This document shows positions 9,119 to 18,378 of a DNA stretch of 64,000 nucleotides, piece by piece (position 1 is the stretch's first letter; each line of letters opens with the position of its first letter). Source of the stretch: JBBSJZ01 sp041739875 (lineage in GTDB: Bacteria > Planctomycetota > Planctomycetia > Pirellulales > Pirellulaceae); contig JBGSNA010000148.1 of NCBI GenBank assembly GCA_041739875.1, positions 37,121 to 101,120 of the forward strand, read 5' to 3'. The translations under genes and the position numbers were made by a program. The notes under the pieces are model-generated. The model was not told the origin of the DNA and did no database searches. It was given only the letters and a program-made list of their open reading frames with translations.

Positions 9119-10987
9119 ATGTGGTTCTCGATGTCTGCACCGCGGTTGGCTGCTTTCGCCTTCGCTTCGCTTTGGATGACAATATCGCACTTCGCTTACG
9201 CGGATCGCGATCCCATTTGGTTGACGCACGGACCGATGCTTGGTCACGTCACCGACACGACGATCAAGGTATGGGGACGCACTTCCGACGCTGGTGAGTT
9301 TGTCGTCCACTTTGGTGAAGACACAGGCACCGTCGAAGCAACGCTCAAAGAAATAAGCCCGCCAGCAACCACATCGACGGATCACGACAATACCGGCACA
9401 GTGCAACTGATAGGACTGAAGCCCGACACACGCTACCACTATCAGATCTGGGTCAACGGTCGACCGCATGGTCTGCCCGGTCATTTCCGAACACTGCCCA
9501 GTGTCGCCGAATCACGCAACGCCGAACACAATCCAGAAGGTCTGTTCAATTTCCGATTTGAGATCGGTTCCTGTGCGAATCAAAACCCGCTCAATGGAAT
9601 TGGGCATCGCACGCCGACTTACGAAACGCTCAATCAAGATTGGGCTGATAAAGTCAACTTCCATATCATGAATGGCGATTGGCTCTACGAAGAACTCAGA
9701 GAGCATCCGCCCGAGGCTTGGCGTTTAGCACTCGGCTTGACCCGGTATCCACTTGTTGTGCAAATCATGCCGACAATCGTTGGTGTCTGGGAGAACTACA
9801 AACTCTATCTCTCACGCGGTGTCGAAATGGCAAAGTGGCATCGCAATGTACCGAGCTACTTTACTTTCGATGATCACGAACTCATCAATGATATTTGGGG
9901 ATCTTCCGAAGCTGGCAAACGCCATCGACGTACCGTGTTTCGCGACATCGGCACCCAGGCCTGGTTCGACTATCTCGGTTGGGCGAACCCCGTCGAGCAC
10001 GACCAACCCGTCCATTTCGGCAAAGCCAAACTCACAGCCGACAGTGACCTATTGGTCGATCCAGACTCTGATTTTACGAAGCTTCCGCTAAAGACGATGC
10101 TGAACCTGCACGTGCATTGGGGGACGCTTGAGGCTGGAACCAACGACATGCAATACGACAACGATGACGGAAACAAGAACTCGTATGTCTATGACATCGT
10201 CGAAGTCGTCGACGCGCACACCTTGCGATTGCACATGCCCGCAAAAATCGATGACACCGCGAGCTATTCGATCGGCCGACGCAGCTACGGCAAGTTCCGT
10301 GTTTCCAATTGCGAGTTCTATCTTATCGACACTCGTGGCGATCGCGACATGCACGACGTTTCGGATCGTGCCAAAGCCGGCGTCTCAATGATCGGAATAC
10401 CTCAACGCGAATGGTTGCTCGAATCGATGCGCACGAGTGACGCTGATTTCTTCTTTGTCATCTCGACCGTACCGTTCATGATCCCGCACAGCGGTGCGGG
10501 CGGCTTTGAGTCGGATGCAGAGAACAAAGAAGAAGCTTGGACTGGGTTCTTCGACGAACGCGAACTCTTGATTCGTGAGTGGGAGAAACTCAACAAGAAG
10601 GTCTTTGTGATGACCGGTGACTTGCACAACAGCTTCGCGATTCGCGTCACCGAAGATATTTGGGAGTTCTGTTGTGGACCACACAACAGCGTCAATCACG
10701 TGCCGGTGCTCGACGAAAGCAACCGACCAGCGACAGGCAAATTCAAATTCGGTCCGCGCGAGTGCGACATCCGTTGGAGCAGTTACATTCTCCCCGATCT
10801 GCCGCGACTCGAGCGTTGCTATCCGAACCTTTGCATCGTACAAGTCAACAACGTTTTCAACATGCCGCAAGAACTGGGCGGCAAACGCCTTGTCGCCTAC
10901 CCGCATCCTCAGATCGTATTTCAATACTACGACGGACGCTCGGGTGAACTTGAGTATGCCGAAGCGATTTCAATCGATCGCGAGTAG
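9119..10987 (+). CDS. Secreted alkaline phosphatase D (PhoD)-family metallophosphatase
   Basis: A 622-aa protein with an N-terminal hydrophobic leader ending near FAYA. An N-terminal fibronectin-like PhoD domain (VTDTTIKVWGRTS, TGTVQLIGLKPDTRYHYQIW) is followed by the phosphoesterase domain: FEIGSCANQN, MNGDWLYEE, YFTFDDHELIND and FVMTGDLHNSF. These supply the Asp, Asn and His ligands of the Fe/Ca centre known for PhoD. Expected role: phosphomono- or diesterase activity outside the cytoplasm. It follows the ThuA-like gene by 5 bp in one operon, which suggests a shared catabolic task. A 60-residue insert with many Asp and Asn residues (around residues 340-360) is unlike classical PhoD. Confidence 0.87.
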   Translation: MWFSMSAPRLAAFAFASLWMTISHFAYADRDPIWLTHGPMLGHVTDTTIKVWGRTSDAGEFVVHFGEDTGTVEATLKEISPPATTSTDHDNTGTVQLIGLKPDTRYHYQIWVNGRPHGLPGHFRTLPSVAESRNAEHNPEGLFNFRFEIGSCANQNPLNGIGHRTPTYETLNQDWADKVNFHIMNGDWLYEELREHPPEAWRLALGLTRYPLVVQIMPTIVGVWENYKLYLSRGVEMAKWHRNVPSYFTFDDHELINDIWGSSEAGKRHRRTVFRDIGTQAWFDYLGWANPVEHDQPVHFGKAKLTADSDLLVDPDSDFTKLPLKTMLNLHVHWGTLEAGTNDMQYDNDDGNKNSYVYDIVEVVDAHTLRLHMPAKIDDTASYSIGRRSYGKFRVSNCEFYLIDTRGDRDMHDVSDRAKAGVSMIGIPQREWLLESMRTSDADFFFVISTVPFMIPHSGAGGFESDAENKEEAWTGFFDERELLIREWEKLNKKVFVMTGDLHNSFAIRVTEDIWEFCCGPHNSVNHVPVLDESNRPATGKFKFGPRECDIRWSSYILPDLPRLERCYPNLCIVQVNNVFNMPQELGGKRLVAYPHPQIVFQYYDGRSGELEYAEAISIDRE

Positions 10988-11009
10988 CGTTGTGGTCGAG
11001 CGTACTTAC

Positions 11010-11594
11010 TCAGCGGTACACGACACAGAAATAGACTCCGTCGCGTCCCGTTGCCATTGCTGCGCCAGCCACTCGCATGTTGGGGTCGCTGGTGAAACAA
11101 GCCGAAACGCCTGATGGTGAATAGGAACTCGACCAACCAACACCTTCGTAACGACCTGGCGAGAATGAACCTGGCGGATGCCCCTTCGTCCCTGAAGACG
11201 CCATGATTTGAGCCCGTCGTTCGGCGACCACTTGGAGTTGTGGATCCATACCCAGACTTCCGATGCCTTGTCGCGCACGCTGGGCATTCAGTGCAGATAG
11301 AACGTTACTCGTGCCATCCGAAGACGACAGAGAACTCCCCGACGTTTGCATCACGGGTGACGACACGTTCATCGAAGCCGCATTCATCGAAGATTGGGAT
11401 GCGCCACCCGAACGTGTGTGATAGGTCCCACACTTGGCGCAGTAGTAGCTATCCCCGGTCGTGCCCGACACTATCCCTTGATTTGTCACCACAGGCGACG
11501 ATGGAACGAATTGCTGGCCGCTTGCGCTGGCCATCAACATCAGACTCAAAACACTCGCGCCCCAAACAAACCACTTTCGCACACGAACTACCAT
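11010..11594 (-). CDS. Secreted CAP/SCP-like protein with N-terminal CxxC
   Basis: A 194-aa protein. The start ATG at 11594 is fixed by an AAGGAG six bases upstream; the frame extends further but without a good start. A signal peptide (WFVWGASVLSLMLMASASG) is followed by YYCAKCGTYH, a CxxC possibly binding zinc, then a Ser-rich linker. The C-terminal half has the CAP pattern: VLSALNAQRARQGIGSL, then DPQLQVVAERRAQIMA, a His in TKGHPPG, and a Glu in GRYEGVGW. CAP proteins are secreted; bacterial members have no agreed activity. The domain is short compared with typical CAP modules (about 120-150 aa). It converges on the PhoD gene with a 22-bp gap. Confidence 0.75.
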   Translation of the reverse strand: MVVRVRKWFVWGASVLSLMLMASASGQQFVPSSPVVTNQGIVSGTTGDSYYCAKCGTYHTRSGGASQSSMNAASMNVSSPVMQTSGSSLSSSDGTSNVLSALNAQRARQGIGSLGMDPQLQVVAERRAQIMASSGTKGHPPGSFSPGRYEGVGWSSSYSPSGVSACFTSDPNMRVAGAAMATGRDGVYFCVVYR

Positions 11595-11600
11595 AAAGTT

Positions 11601-11606
11601 CTCCTT
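11601..11606 (-). promoter_or_regulatory. Strong Shine-Dalgarno of the CAP protein gene
   Basis: AAGGAG on the minus strand with 6-nt spacing to ATG 11594. It decides the start in favour of this methionine over the one 22 codons upstream. Confidence 0.75.
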
Positions 11607-11872
11607 GACCAACGAGACGAAAAGATTCGTAATGAGCCTGGGCATCGCACAAACTATCACGTGTTATGGCAAAGAGACTGCCGAGATTTCCGACAGGGCG
11701 AAAGGGGCTGTCTGCGGGGTTGGGTGAGAAATACCTTCTGATCCACCGTTGGCACCGTCGTATCTTGTGACGCTTCAACAGCTTCCAAAGCAAAAAAGCT
11801 AGGAAAAAAAACAAATGGAAAATCCAGGAATATTTCAAGCCAGGCAGCTTGAGCGGCCTAGGAAAGGCTGAT

Positions 11873-12349
11873 TCAGCGGACAAGGTAGGACCACTGGCGA
11901 GTGCGTTCTTGGCCGTCCAAGGACGCATCAAGCCGGACCTCATCGGCGACGGTGACGACTTCCGAAACACCCGATCGAGCCTCGATTCGAAGCTGCCCCG
12001 ACTCATGGCGATACGTACTGGCAAGTTGCCCCGGGGCCTCGCGCGACCGACAGGCAAGTTCAAACTTCAGGGCCTCATCTTCACCATCGACGACGCTCGA
12101 GACGCTGATACTCCAATGCCCGGAGCCTGCGGCACCGACACCCAAGAGCACTGGTTGACCAGCGATGGATTCAAGCGAGAGCTGCTGAATCGGTGGCGAT
12201 GCTGGCCACAGATCTTCAGGCGTGCCGTCGACGCTTGTGATCTCGCAACCTGCATTGCTGGTGATGCGGTGGACATAGCGATCCGCCTTCCATGTGAACT
12301 CAACTGTCAATCGCTGATTCGCTGTTTGAATCGAAAGCGGATCACTCAT
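11873..12349 (-). CDS. Hypothetical protein translationally coupled to hisH
   Basis: A 158-aa protein with no signal peptide or membrane segment. It is rich in beta-type stretches (RLTVEFTWKADRYVHRI, GSGHWSISVSSVV, ALKFELACR) and looks like a beta-sandwich or lipocalin-like fold. I do not recognise the family. Its ATG overlaps the hisH stop by four bases (ATGA at 12349-12346), so it is real and is translated with hisH. No histidine-pathway motif can be seen in it. Confidence 0.7.
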   Translation of the reverse strand: MSDPLSIQTANQRLTVEFTWKADRYVHRITSNAGCEITSVDGTPEDLWPASPPIQQLSLESIAGQPVLLGVGAAGSGHWSISVSSVVDGEDEALKFELACRSREAPGQLASTYRHESGQLRIEARSGVSEVVTVADEVRLDASLDGQERTRQWSYLVR

Positions 12350-12972
12350 GGTGCAGTCGCCACAGTTTCAAGAGCGATGAACCCAGCGAGCAACTTCAAC
12401 CCATCAGCTTGACTCTTCTCAGGGTGAAATTGCGTCGCGTAGAGGTTATCTTTCTGAACCATCGCACAAAACTCGCCAGCGTAATCACACTGCATCGCGA
12501 CGATCGATGGATCCTTAGGGCGGACGTAATACGAGTGAACAAAGTAAAAGTGGGTGCCCTCAGCAACTTGGTCGATCACGGGTGAGTGACGCTTGATCGA
12601 AACGGAGTTCCAACCCATGTGTGGGATTTTGATGCCAGCGGGCCGCTCGAAACGAACGACGTCGCCTTGCAGGATTCCGAGACCTTCGTGGTCTCCGTGT
12701 TCGAAGCCGCGTTCAAAGAGCAATTGAAGTCCGAGACAGATACCAAAGAAAGGGCGGTTCGAAGCGACAAAATCACAAATCGGGGAAACCAGGTCACGTC
12801 GCCGCAACTCCTGCATCGCATCGCCAAACGCGCCGACACCAGGAAGGATCAACTTGCTCGCCCCCGCAATCTCTTTCGGATCCGAAGACACGATGGCTTC
12901 GCCGCCGGCATGTTCAATCGCTTTTTGCACGCTCCGCAAATTGCCCATTTGATAGTCAACGATGGTGATCAT
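12346..12972 (-). CDS. hisH: Imidazole glycerol phosphate synthase, glutaminase subunit
   Basis: A 208-aa class I glutamine amidotransferase that supplies ammonia to HisF for imidazole glycerol phosphate formation in histidine synthesis. The N-terminus MITIVDYQMGNLRSV is diagnostic. The nucleophile is Cys79 in FFGICLGLQLLFE, and the His/Glu of the triad are in ATQFHPEKS; FVHSYYV is also conserved. The frame opens 22 codons earlier but the family starts at ATG 12972. hisF and other his genes are not adjacent. RecQ lies 70 bp upstream on the same strand. Confidence 0.95.
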   Translation of the reverse strand: MITIVDYQMGNLRSVQKAIEHAGGEAIVSSDPKEIAGASKLILPGVGAFGDAMQELRRRDLVSPICDFVASNRPFFGICLGLQLLFERGFEHGDHEGLGILQGDVVRFERPAGIKIPHMGWNSVSIKRHSPVIDQVAEGTHFYFVHSYYVRPKDPSIVAMQCDYAGEFCAMVQKDNLYATQFHPEKSQADGLKLLAGFIALETVATAP

Positions 12973-13043
12973 GCGGCAGAGTCCGAAGTCGTCTTTTGAA
13001 AAGGGGCGTTGCCCATGGGCCAAGTCAGCTAGCTTCAAATAAG

Positions 13044-15071
13044 CTACGAAAGCTGTTTCAACACTTCAGCAAACGGGACACGATCACAAATGCCAAAGTT
13101 CGCGTCACGGGTCAACCGAGCACGAGTGAAATGGGGCGAACCCAATCCACACAGAAATCGTGCTTGATCTCGCGGACTTGTAAAGTGGTCTGGGTACTGC
13201 TTTGCGACTTCTTGGACCGCTTTTAGTGCTGACGAGCCAATTTTCCGTGTCTTGTGCGTTGGAATTTCGAGCGGTCCCTCGCCACGACACGAGGTACACC
13301 GCCCACAAGGCTCGTTAAGTGTTTCGCCAAAATGCGACGATAATTGACCCGCTTGGCAAGAATCCGCTCGCGAAATCGCGTACACCTCGTCGAGCCGAAC
13401 GATTTCCTGGGTTTCGCGATTCGTCAGGCGAGAATGGTAAGAATCCGCCAACGTTTTTGGCGACTCTGGCCGTCGCAACCAGCGATAGCCGTGCACAAGA
13501 TCCGTCACTTGGACTTCGATCCAACCCGCCTCGGACATCTCGTCGATCGCTCGGACAATCTCTTCGCGTTCGCCACCAATCCGCCGCGTCGCGACAGCCA
13601 TATCCAGAAGGAACCACGTTCGGCCTTTGGTCAACGACGCCAACACCGAGCCAATGAACTTGCGACGCTCACCGGTGTAGTGACCCAGAATCTTCTGCGA
13701 TGTGACGCGTGGCTGGATTTTAAAGGTGTCATATCGAGGCGATGTCGCTTTGATGTAACCGTCCAACTCCAAGTAGGTCAGCAACGTGCGAACAACAAGG
13801 ATGCGAATGTCCGTTTCACTCGACAGTTTATAATGCGACAAATGAAACGTATCGGCCTGTCCGATCAGCAAGTCAATCAATCGTCCCACTGCGTACCGCG
13901 ACGGCGTGTCGCCATAAGTGAAATTCTCCAAGACGATACGATCATCTGGCGCCAGGAGCACTTCGCAAATGGAGTCTTTCCCGTCGCGTCCGGCACGACC
14001 AATCTCTTGCGCGTAGGCCTCGAGCGACTTCGGCGGATTGTAGTGATAGACGTATCGTATGTTGGATTTGTCGATCCCCATTCCAAACGCAATCGTTGCC
14101 ACGATGATGCCACTCGTGGAGCCGATAAAATCTTGCTGGATCGTTGCGCGGACATCACTGTCGAGACCCGCGTGGTAGGCCGTGGACGCGAAGCCGTCAG
14201 CCGTTAAACGCTCAGCGATTTCCTCCGCGGTTCGCTGTAACGAAACATAGACAATCGTTGAGCCTGGCTCGCGACCACGAATCCGCTTCAGCAATTCATC
14301 GTACTGGCTTTCCGAGTCAACAATCGAGCTTCGCAGCTCGAGATTGGGCCGAAAGAAACGCGTGCGAATCGCGTCGGACGCTTCGATACCGAACGCGTCA
14401 CAGATATCGGTCAACACCGCCGGGGTCGCCGTCGCCGTCAGTGCCAAGACGCGTTCCGCCGACAAGTCTTTTGCCAGCTCAGCAAGCTTCAAATAGTCTG
14501 GCCGAAAGTTATGTCCCCATTGGCTGATACAGTGGGCTTCGTCAATCGCAAAGAGTGAGACTTGAAGCGTTCCCAACGAGGCGATGAACCGCTCGTTGAA
14601 AAACCGTTCGGGCGCGACATAGAGCATCCGAATCGAGCGATCACGAATACCACGCATCGCTGTCGCAACTTCACTGGATTCGAGCGTCGAGTCGAGACGG
14701 GCTGCGGGAATCCCACGAGCTGCTAACGCATCGCATTGGTCCTTCATCAGCGCGATCAGCGGCGACACGATAACGGTCGTCCCCTCGAACATCAAACTTG
14801 GCAATTGGTAACAAAGACTCTTTCCACCGCCGGTTGGAAACACCGCCGCGACGTTCTTGCCAGCCAACAACCGTCCGATCACAGCGTGCTGACCCTCGCG
14901 AAATTGGTCCATCCCGAACCGCTCTTTGAGCACCTCCAGTGGATCTCCCAGAGGCGGCTGAGCACATCCGGTCGGTCGAATGGGCATGGCTCGCTGGGCC
15001 GGCGCTGGAGGAGCCACTTTGGACGACCCCGATTTTTTATTTGCCGCTGATTGCTTCGCTTTTTCGCTCAT
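13044..15071 (-). CDS. recQ: ATP-dependent DNA helicase RecQ
   Basis: A 675-aa superfamily 2 helicase. After a Lys/Ala/Pro-rich N-terminal tail of about 40 residues come motif 0 (FGMDQFREGQ), Walker A (FPTGGGKS, Lys84), the DEAHCISQWGH motif, ALTATATP, and the C-terminal helicase lobe with TAYHAGLD, TIAFGMGIDKSNIR and QEIGRAGRDG. The zinc site is Cys-based (SCQAGQL ... PCGRCTSC), then a winged-helix RQC domain. No HRDC domain follows, so it is shorter at the C-terminus than E. coli RecQ's HRDC-bearing layout. RecQ unwinds 3'-tailed duplexes, forks and recombination intermediates. ATG 15071 has GAGGGAG six bases upstream. It is divergent from a DnaQ-BRCT exonuclease gene. Confidence 0.96.
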   Translation of the reverse strand: MSEKAKQSAANKKSGSSKVAPPAPAQRAMPIRPTGCAQPPLGDPLEVLKERFGMDQFREGQHAVIGRLLAGKNVAAVFPTGGGKSLCYQLPSLMFEGTTVIVSPLIALMKDQCDALAARGIPAARLDSTLESSEVATAMRGIRDRSIRMLYVAPERFFNERFIASLGTLQVSLFAIDEAHCISQWGHNFRPDYLKLAELAKDLSAERVLALTATATPAVLTDICDAFGIEASDAIRTRFFRPNLELRSSIVDSESQYDELLKRIRGREPGSTIVYVSLQRTAEEIAERLTADGFASTAYHAGLDSDVRATIQQDFIGSTSGIIVATIAFGMGIDKSNIRYVYHYNPPKSLEAYAQEIGRAGRDGKDSICEVLLAPDDRIVLENFTYGDTPSRYAVGRLIDLLIGQADTFHLSHYKLSSETDIRILVVRTLLTYLELDGYIKATSPRYDTFKIQPRVTSQKILGHYTGERRKFIGSVLASLTKGRTWFLLDMAVATRRIGGEREEIVRAIDEMSEAGWIEVQVTDLVHGYRWLRRPESPKTLADSYHSRLTNRETQEIVRLDEVYAISRADSCQAGQLSSHFGETLNEPCGRCTSCRGEGPLEIPTHKTRKIGSSALKAVQEVAKQYPDHFTSPRDQARFLCGLGSPHFTRARLTRDANFGICDRVPFAEVLKQLS

Positions 15072-15077
15072 CTGCAA

Positions 15078-15084
15078 CTCCCTC
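15078..15084 (-). promoter_or_regulatory. Shine-Dalgarno deciding the recQ start
   Basis: GAGGGAG on the minus strand lies 6 nt before ATG 15071 but directly abuts an in-frame TTG at 15077, so the ATG is the right start. Confidence 0.65.
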
Positions 15085-15227
15085 TGTTTCCTATCGAGAC
15101 AAAATACCTCAGCGGAGATGCCCCAGCAGCGACCGCTCGGACGAAGTGTACGCTTGTTCCGGATGCAGTCAAGTTGATTCGACGGACAGGCTTAGACATC
15201 GAGCGTTATTTTCGAGACAATTGGCGC

Positions 15228-16271
15228 ATGGACTTTACCGCGATTGATTTTGAAACCGCAAACCGGCGACGGGACAGCGCTTGCCAATTGGCTGCGGTTG
15301 TCGTTCGTTCGGGTAAAATTGTCGACACGGCGATGTGGATGATCCGGCCCGAGCCGTTTTATTTCAGCCCCAGTAATATCGCCATCCACGGGATCTCGCC
15401 AGCGAAGGTACGCAGCGAGCCGACATTCGCGGAGCATTGGCCGGCGATCTCGCAATTCCTTGTTCGCGCGGACACCTCAACCTACGACTGTATCATTGCC
15501 CACAACGCCGCCTTTGACATCGGCGTGTTACTGGGCTCGATGCAATCCCATCGCATTGAACCGCCTGTTCTTCCATACAACTGCACTCGTTTGATTGCAC
15601 GCCAAACATGGCCGGGTCGAGCACGTTATGGTCTCAAGCCGTTGGCGGAGTGGCTCGGAATACACTTTCGCCACCACGATGCATTGGAGGATTCCGTTGC
15701 GTGTGCAAAGATTCTGGTTGCGGCCGGCATTCACCGTGGTGTCTCAACGCTTGAGGAACTCGAGACAACGCTCAAGATTTCGCGGGGTGCTGCGGGACCA
15801 TCGGGTACACAAGCTCCGGCAAGTTTACGCAAGAGTCGACGCCAGACCACACGAACTTATTCGACAACGGCGACGCGAAGCGAAAACCAGGTTCGAGAGT
15901 CTTCGATTCCTTTCAACGATGCCTCCAAACAGGACGAGTCCCTCGATATCCAACGCTTGATGATTCGTGCGTCATTCATTCGTTCGCTCTGCGGTGAAAA
16001 CGTCGTATTCACTGGAGTGCTCAAGCGAATCAGCCGCCCGGATGCCGAAGGACTCGCGAAGTGCCTCGGAGCCCATCACCAGACCACGATCAACCGCAAA
16101 ACCACGGTGCTCGTGGTCGGAGCACCTGATGAGCGAACCATCGCTTCGGGTCGCTCGAAAAGCACCAAGCACGAAGCCGCTGAGCAATTGCGAACCGAAG
16201 GTCATTCGATTCGCATCCTGAGTGAGGACGAGTTCCTTTCGTTGGTCGTCTACGAATCCACGATTCGCTGA
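15228..16271 (+). CDS. DnaQ-like 3'-5' exonuclease fused to a C-terminal BRCT domain
   Basis: A 347-aa protein. The N-terminal DEDDh exonuclease has motif I IDFETAN (Asp7, Glu9), motif II HNAAFDIGVL, and motif III with His/Asp in FRHHDALEDS. A basic, Ser/Thr-rich linker (about residues 190-245) leads to a BRCT domain (about 254-342): ENVVFTGVLKRISRPDAEGL, then a Gly-Ala-His turn, TTVLVVG and IRILSEDEFLSLV. The architecture resembles epsilon-like exonucleases and the BRCT of NAD ligase, where BRCT binds DNA ends or phosphoproteins. The open frame starts at 15051, but ATG 15228 gives the clean domain start. Divergent from recQ, so a shared DNA-repair context is plausible. Confidence 0.88.
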   Translation: MDFTAIDFETANRRRDSACQLAAVVVRSGKIVDTAMWMIRPEPFYFSPSNIAIHGISPAKVRSEPTFAEHWPAISQFLVRADTSTYDCIIAHNAAFDIGVLLGSMQSHRIEPPVLPYNCTRLIARQTWPGRARYGLKPLAEWLGIHFRHHDALEDSVACAKILVAAGIHRGVSTLEELETTLKISRGAAGPSGTQAPASLRKSRRQTTRTYSTTATRSENQVRESSIPFNDASKQDESLDIQRLMIRASFIRSLCGENVVFTGVLKRISRPDAEGLAKCLGAHHQTTINRKTTVLVVGAPDERTIASGRSKSTKHEAAEQLRTEGHSIRILSEDEFLSLVVYESTIR

Positions 16272-16306
16272 ATGAGGCTGTCCTTTGCTCGTTCGATTCA
16301 AAAAAG

Positions 16307-17596
16307 CTACTTCCAATCAAAAACCTTGAGCGAGTTTAAATCACGGACGATCAACTTGCCTTGGTGGAGAGCGAGATGAGCCCAAGCGTTATCCGCAATC
16401 TTCATCGTATCCAGAATTTCTAATTTTTCTGGGTTGGCGCGGATCAGAAACAGGTCTCCTGTTTCGTCGAGAGCTAAGATTTTATCGCCGTTATGGATCA
16501 TGCTCCAATACTTTCCATAAGGCTCGCTCGTCCACTTGATGGAACCATCCTCAACCGACAAACAACTGAAGCGTTGGCTTTTCTGATGCAGATAGATGCA
16601 ATGATCCACGACAACGGGCGACGACATATAACCTTGCGTCTTTTGACTCCAAATTTCGTTGACACTCCATGTTCCATCCGCTGAATGAGTGACCTCGAAA
16701 AGTTGGCTCTTGCCGCTGTGTGCCGCGGTGAACACACGATCTCCAATTACAAGCGGTGTCAAAATATTCATACCGCGAAACGCTTCGATCTCTTCCCGCC
16801 ACAGAACTTCGCCGTTGTCCATACTCACGCCGCAAAGCTCCTCCCTAGTTTGCACAACGAGTTGCTTTTGGCCAGCGATCGTAGCAACGACGGGACTCGA
16901 AAAAGCCCCACCGGACATCATGTCACTGCCGCCTTCCAGCGTCTTCCAAATGACCCCGCCATTTGCTAGGGATAGTTTGACGAGACCCACTCCAGCTTGG
17001 ACATAAACGGCATCGTCGTCGATCAACGGTGAGCAGACCGAACCAAACGGTTGCAGGGGCGATTGAAGCCTCTCCGGAAAATCGAATCGCCATTGCTCTT
17101 CGCCCGTTTTCGGATCAAGCGACACAAGCACATCTCGCATTCCGAGAACGATTAAATGATCGTTGTTGCAAACCGGCGTCGACCGAATCCAATCACCGTT
17201 TGCTGCAGCAAAAAACGGCACAGCCATCGACCCCGACCATTCGCGAGTCCACGCCAACTCGCCGGTAGATAATGAATACGCGGTCACGTGTTCGGTTTGC
17301 TGATCGACTGTCTCGGTTGTGAACACCAAATCACCGACCAATACTGGACCGCTGTAACTGGGTTGATGCGACTTTTCCCATGCTGCGACTACGGCCCCTT
17401 GGAGCGAGTCGGGCCACTGCTGGCCCGGCAATGCTCCGTCGCGTTGTGGCCCGCGCCACTGGCTCCAGGGCGACAAATCCTCAGCACTCAGAGGGCTAGA
17501 AAGAACGAAAGCCAAGGCCGCTGGGGCCAACACAGCGGCACAAAAATGACGCGAAATGAAATGAAACACTGCAGATTGCTCCTGATGGACTGACAC
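16307..17596 (-). CDS. Secreted PQQ-like beta-propeller repeat protein
   Basis: A 429-aa protein starting at GTG 17596, with a signal peptide (CAAVLAPAALAFVLSSPLSA then EDLS). The mature start SQWRGPQRDG is the usual opening of planctomycete PQQ-propeller proteins. Blade motifs with Gly-Trp/Tyr turns repeat along the chain: VTAYSLSTGELAWTREW, LVSLDPKTGEEQWRFDF, LVKLSLANGGVIWKT, CGVSMDNGEVLWREE and CLSVEDGSIKWTSE. The fold is shared with BamB and quinoprotein dehydrogenases, but no PQQ or metal-binding residues can be assigned, so a scaffold role is as likely as an enzyme role. Convergent with the DnaQ-BRCT gene. Confidence 0.85.
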   Translation of the reverse strand: MSVHQEQSAVFHFISRHFCAAVLAPAALAFVLSSPLSAEDLSPWSQWRGPQRDGALPGQQWPDSLQGAVVAAWEKSHQPSYSGPVLVGDLVFTTETVDQQTEHVTAYSLSTGELAWTREWSGSMAVPFFAAANGDWIRSTPVCNNDHLIVLGMRDVLVSLDPKTGEEQWRFDFPERLQSPLQPFGSVCSPLIDDDAVYVQAGVGLVKLSLANGGVIWKTLEGGSDMMSGGAFSSPVVATIAGQKQLVVQTREELCGVSMDNGEVLWREEIEAFRGMNILTPLVIGDRVFTAAHSGKSQLFEVTHSADGTWSVNEIWSQKTQGYMSSPVVVDHCIYLHQKSQRFSCLSVEDGSIKWTSEPYGKYWSMIHNGDKILALDETGDLFLIRANPEKLEILDTMKIADNAWAHLALHQGKLIVRDLNSLKVFDWK

Positions 17597-17816
17597 GCGA
17601 AAACTTTAGATGCCTGGCAACTCGTCAACATAAAAACCTAAACGAAATGCCGAGGCGGCGTAATCGTTAAAACATGCAAAGATTCTCTTGGCGACCACAA
17701 ATTCGCCGCAATCCCAAGTCACGTCACCGATCTTTGCCGCCCAGCGAACGTTTCTGACACAGGTTTTACCTGGCCGATCGAAATTTGTGCAGGTCGGCGT
17801 TGCTGGGGGGCAATCA

Positions 17817-18332
17817 ATGTCTCAGCATAAAAGGGTTTCAATGACCGATACGCAATTAATTCAGACTGGCTTGATCCAGCTCGTCTATGCCAGCGCAGCA
17901 ACTGTCGAGTTCGATCAGGACCATCTCGAACGACTTCTTGATCGCGCTCGTCAAAACAATACCCGACTCGGTGTAAGCGGAGTCCTCCTGTTCAAAGATG
18001 GAACGTTCTTCCAAGTGCTCGAAGGCGATTCACAGGTTGTCAATCAACTCTATGAAATGATTGAGCACGACTCGCGCCACAATAACGTGCTCGTGCTTGC
18101 CACACGAGAAATCAAGGAACGGAATTTCAGCGAATGGAGCATGGGCTTCACTCGCGACTCACAACAGATTTCGGAACTACCTGGATTTGTTGGATTCCTG
18201 AGCGACGGCGGATTTGTGGACTTGCACGGAGACTCCCAACGCATCCAGACCATTCTCGATGGCTTCCGCCGCGGACGATGGCGTCGCTCCGCAAACGAAG
18301 CACCAAAACAAATCGCATTAGCCACTCGCTGA
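17817..18332 (+). CDS. BLUF-domain blue-light receptor (FAD-binding)
   Basis: A 171-aa single-domain BLUF protein. Counting from ATG 17817, the flavin-site residues are Tyr24 (QLVYAS), Asn48 (RARQNNTR), Gln66 (GTFFQVLEG) and Trp107 (FSEWSMGF). The spacing is exactly that of AppA Tyr21/Asn45/Gln63/Trp104. BLUF domains sense blue light through a hydrogen-bond switch around FAD. The C-terminus (about 60 residues, ending in basic RRGRWRRS) has no output enzyme, so it must signal through a partner. ATG 17841 is an alternative start. The H-NOX gene begins 46 bp downstream and two kinases follow. Confidence 0.93.
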   Translation: MSQHKRVSMTDTQLIQTGLIQLVYASAATVEFDQDHLERLLDRARQNNTRLGVSGVLLFKDGTFFQVLEGDSQVVNQLYEMIEHDSRHNNVLVLATREIKERNFSEWSMGFTRDSQQISELPGFVGFLSDGGFVDLHGDSQRIQTILDGFRRGRWRRSANEAPKQIALATR

Positions 18333-18378
18333 GTGATGACTTCAGATTTCCGAATAGTTCGTATACAGGAAGAGCGAC

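Noticed and set aside
13344..14207. Plus-strand open frame of 287 codons opposite recQ
   Set aside because: Antisense to recQ helicase motifs, Arg-rich translation without family features.
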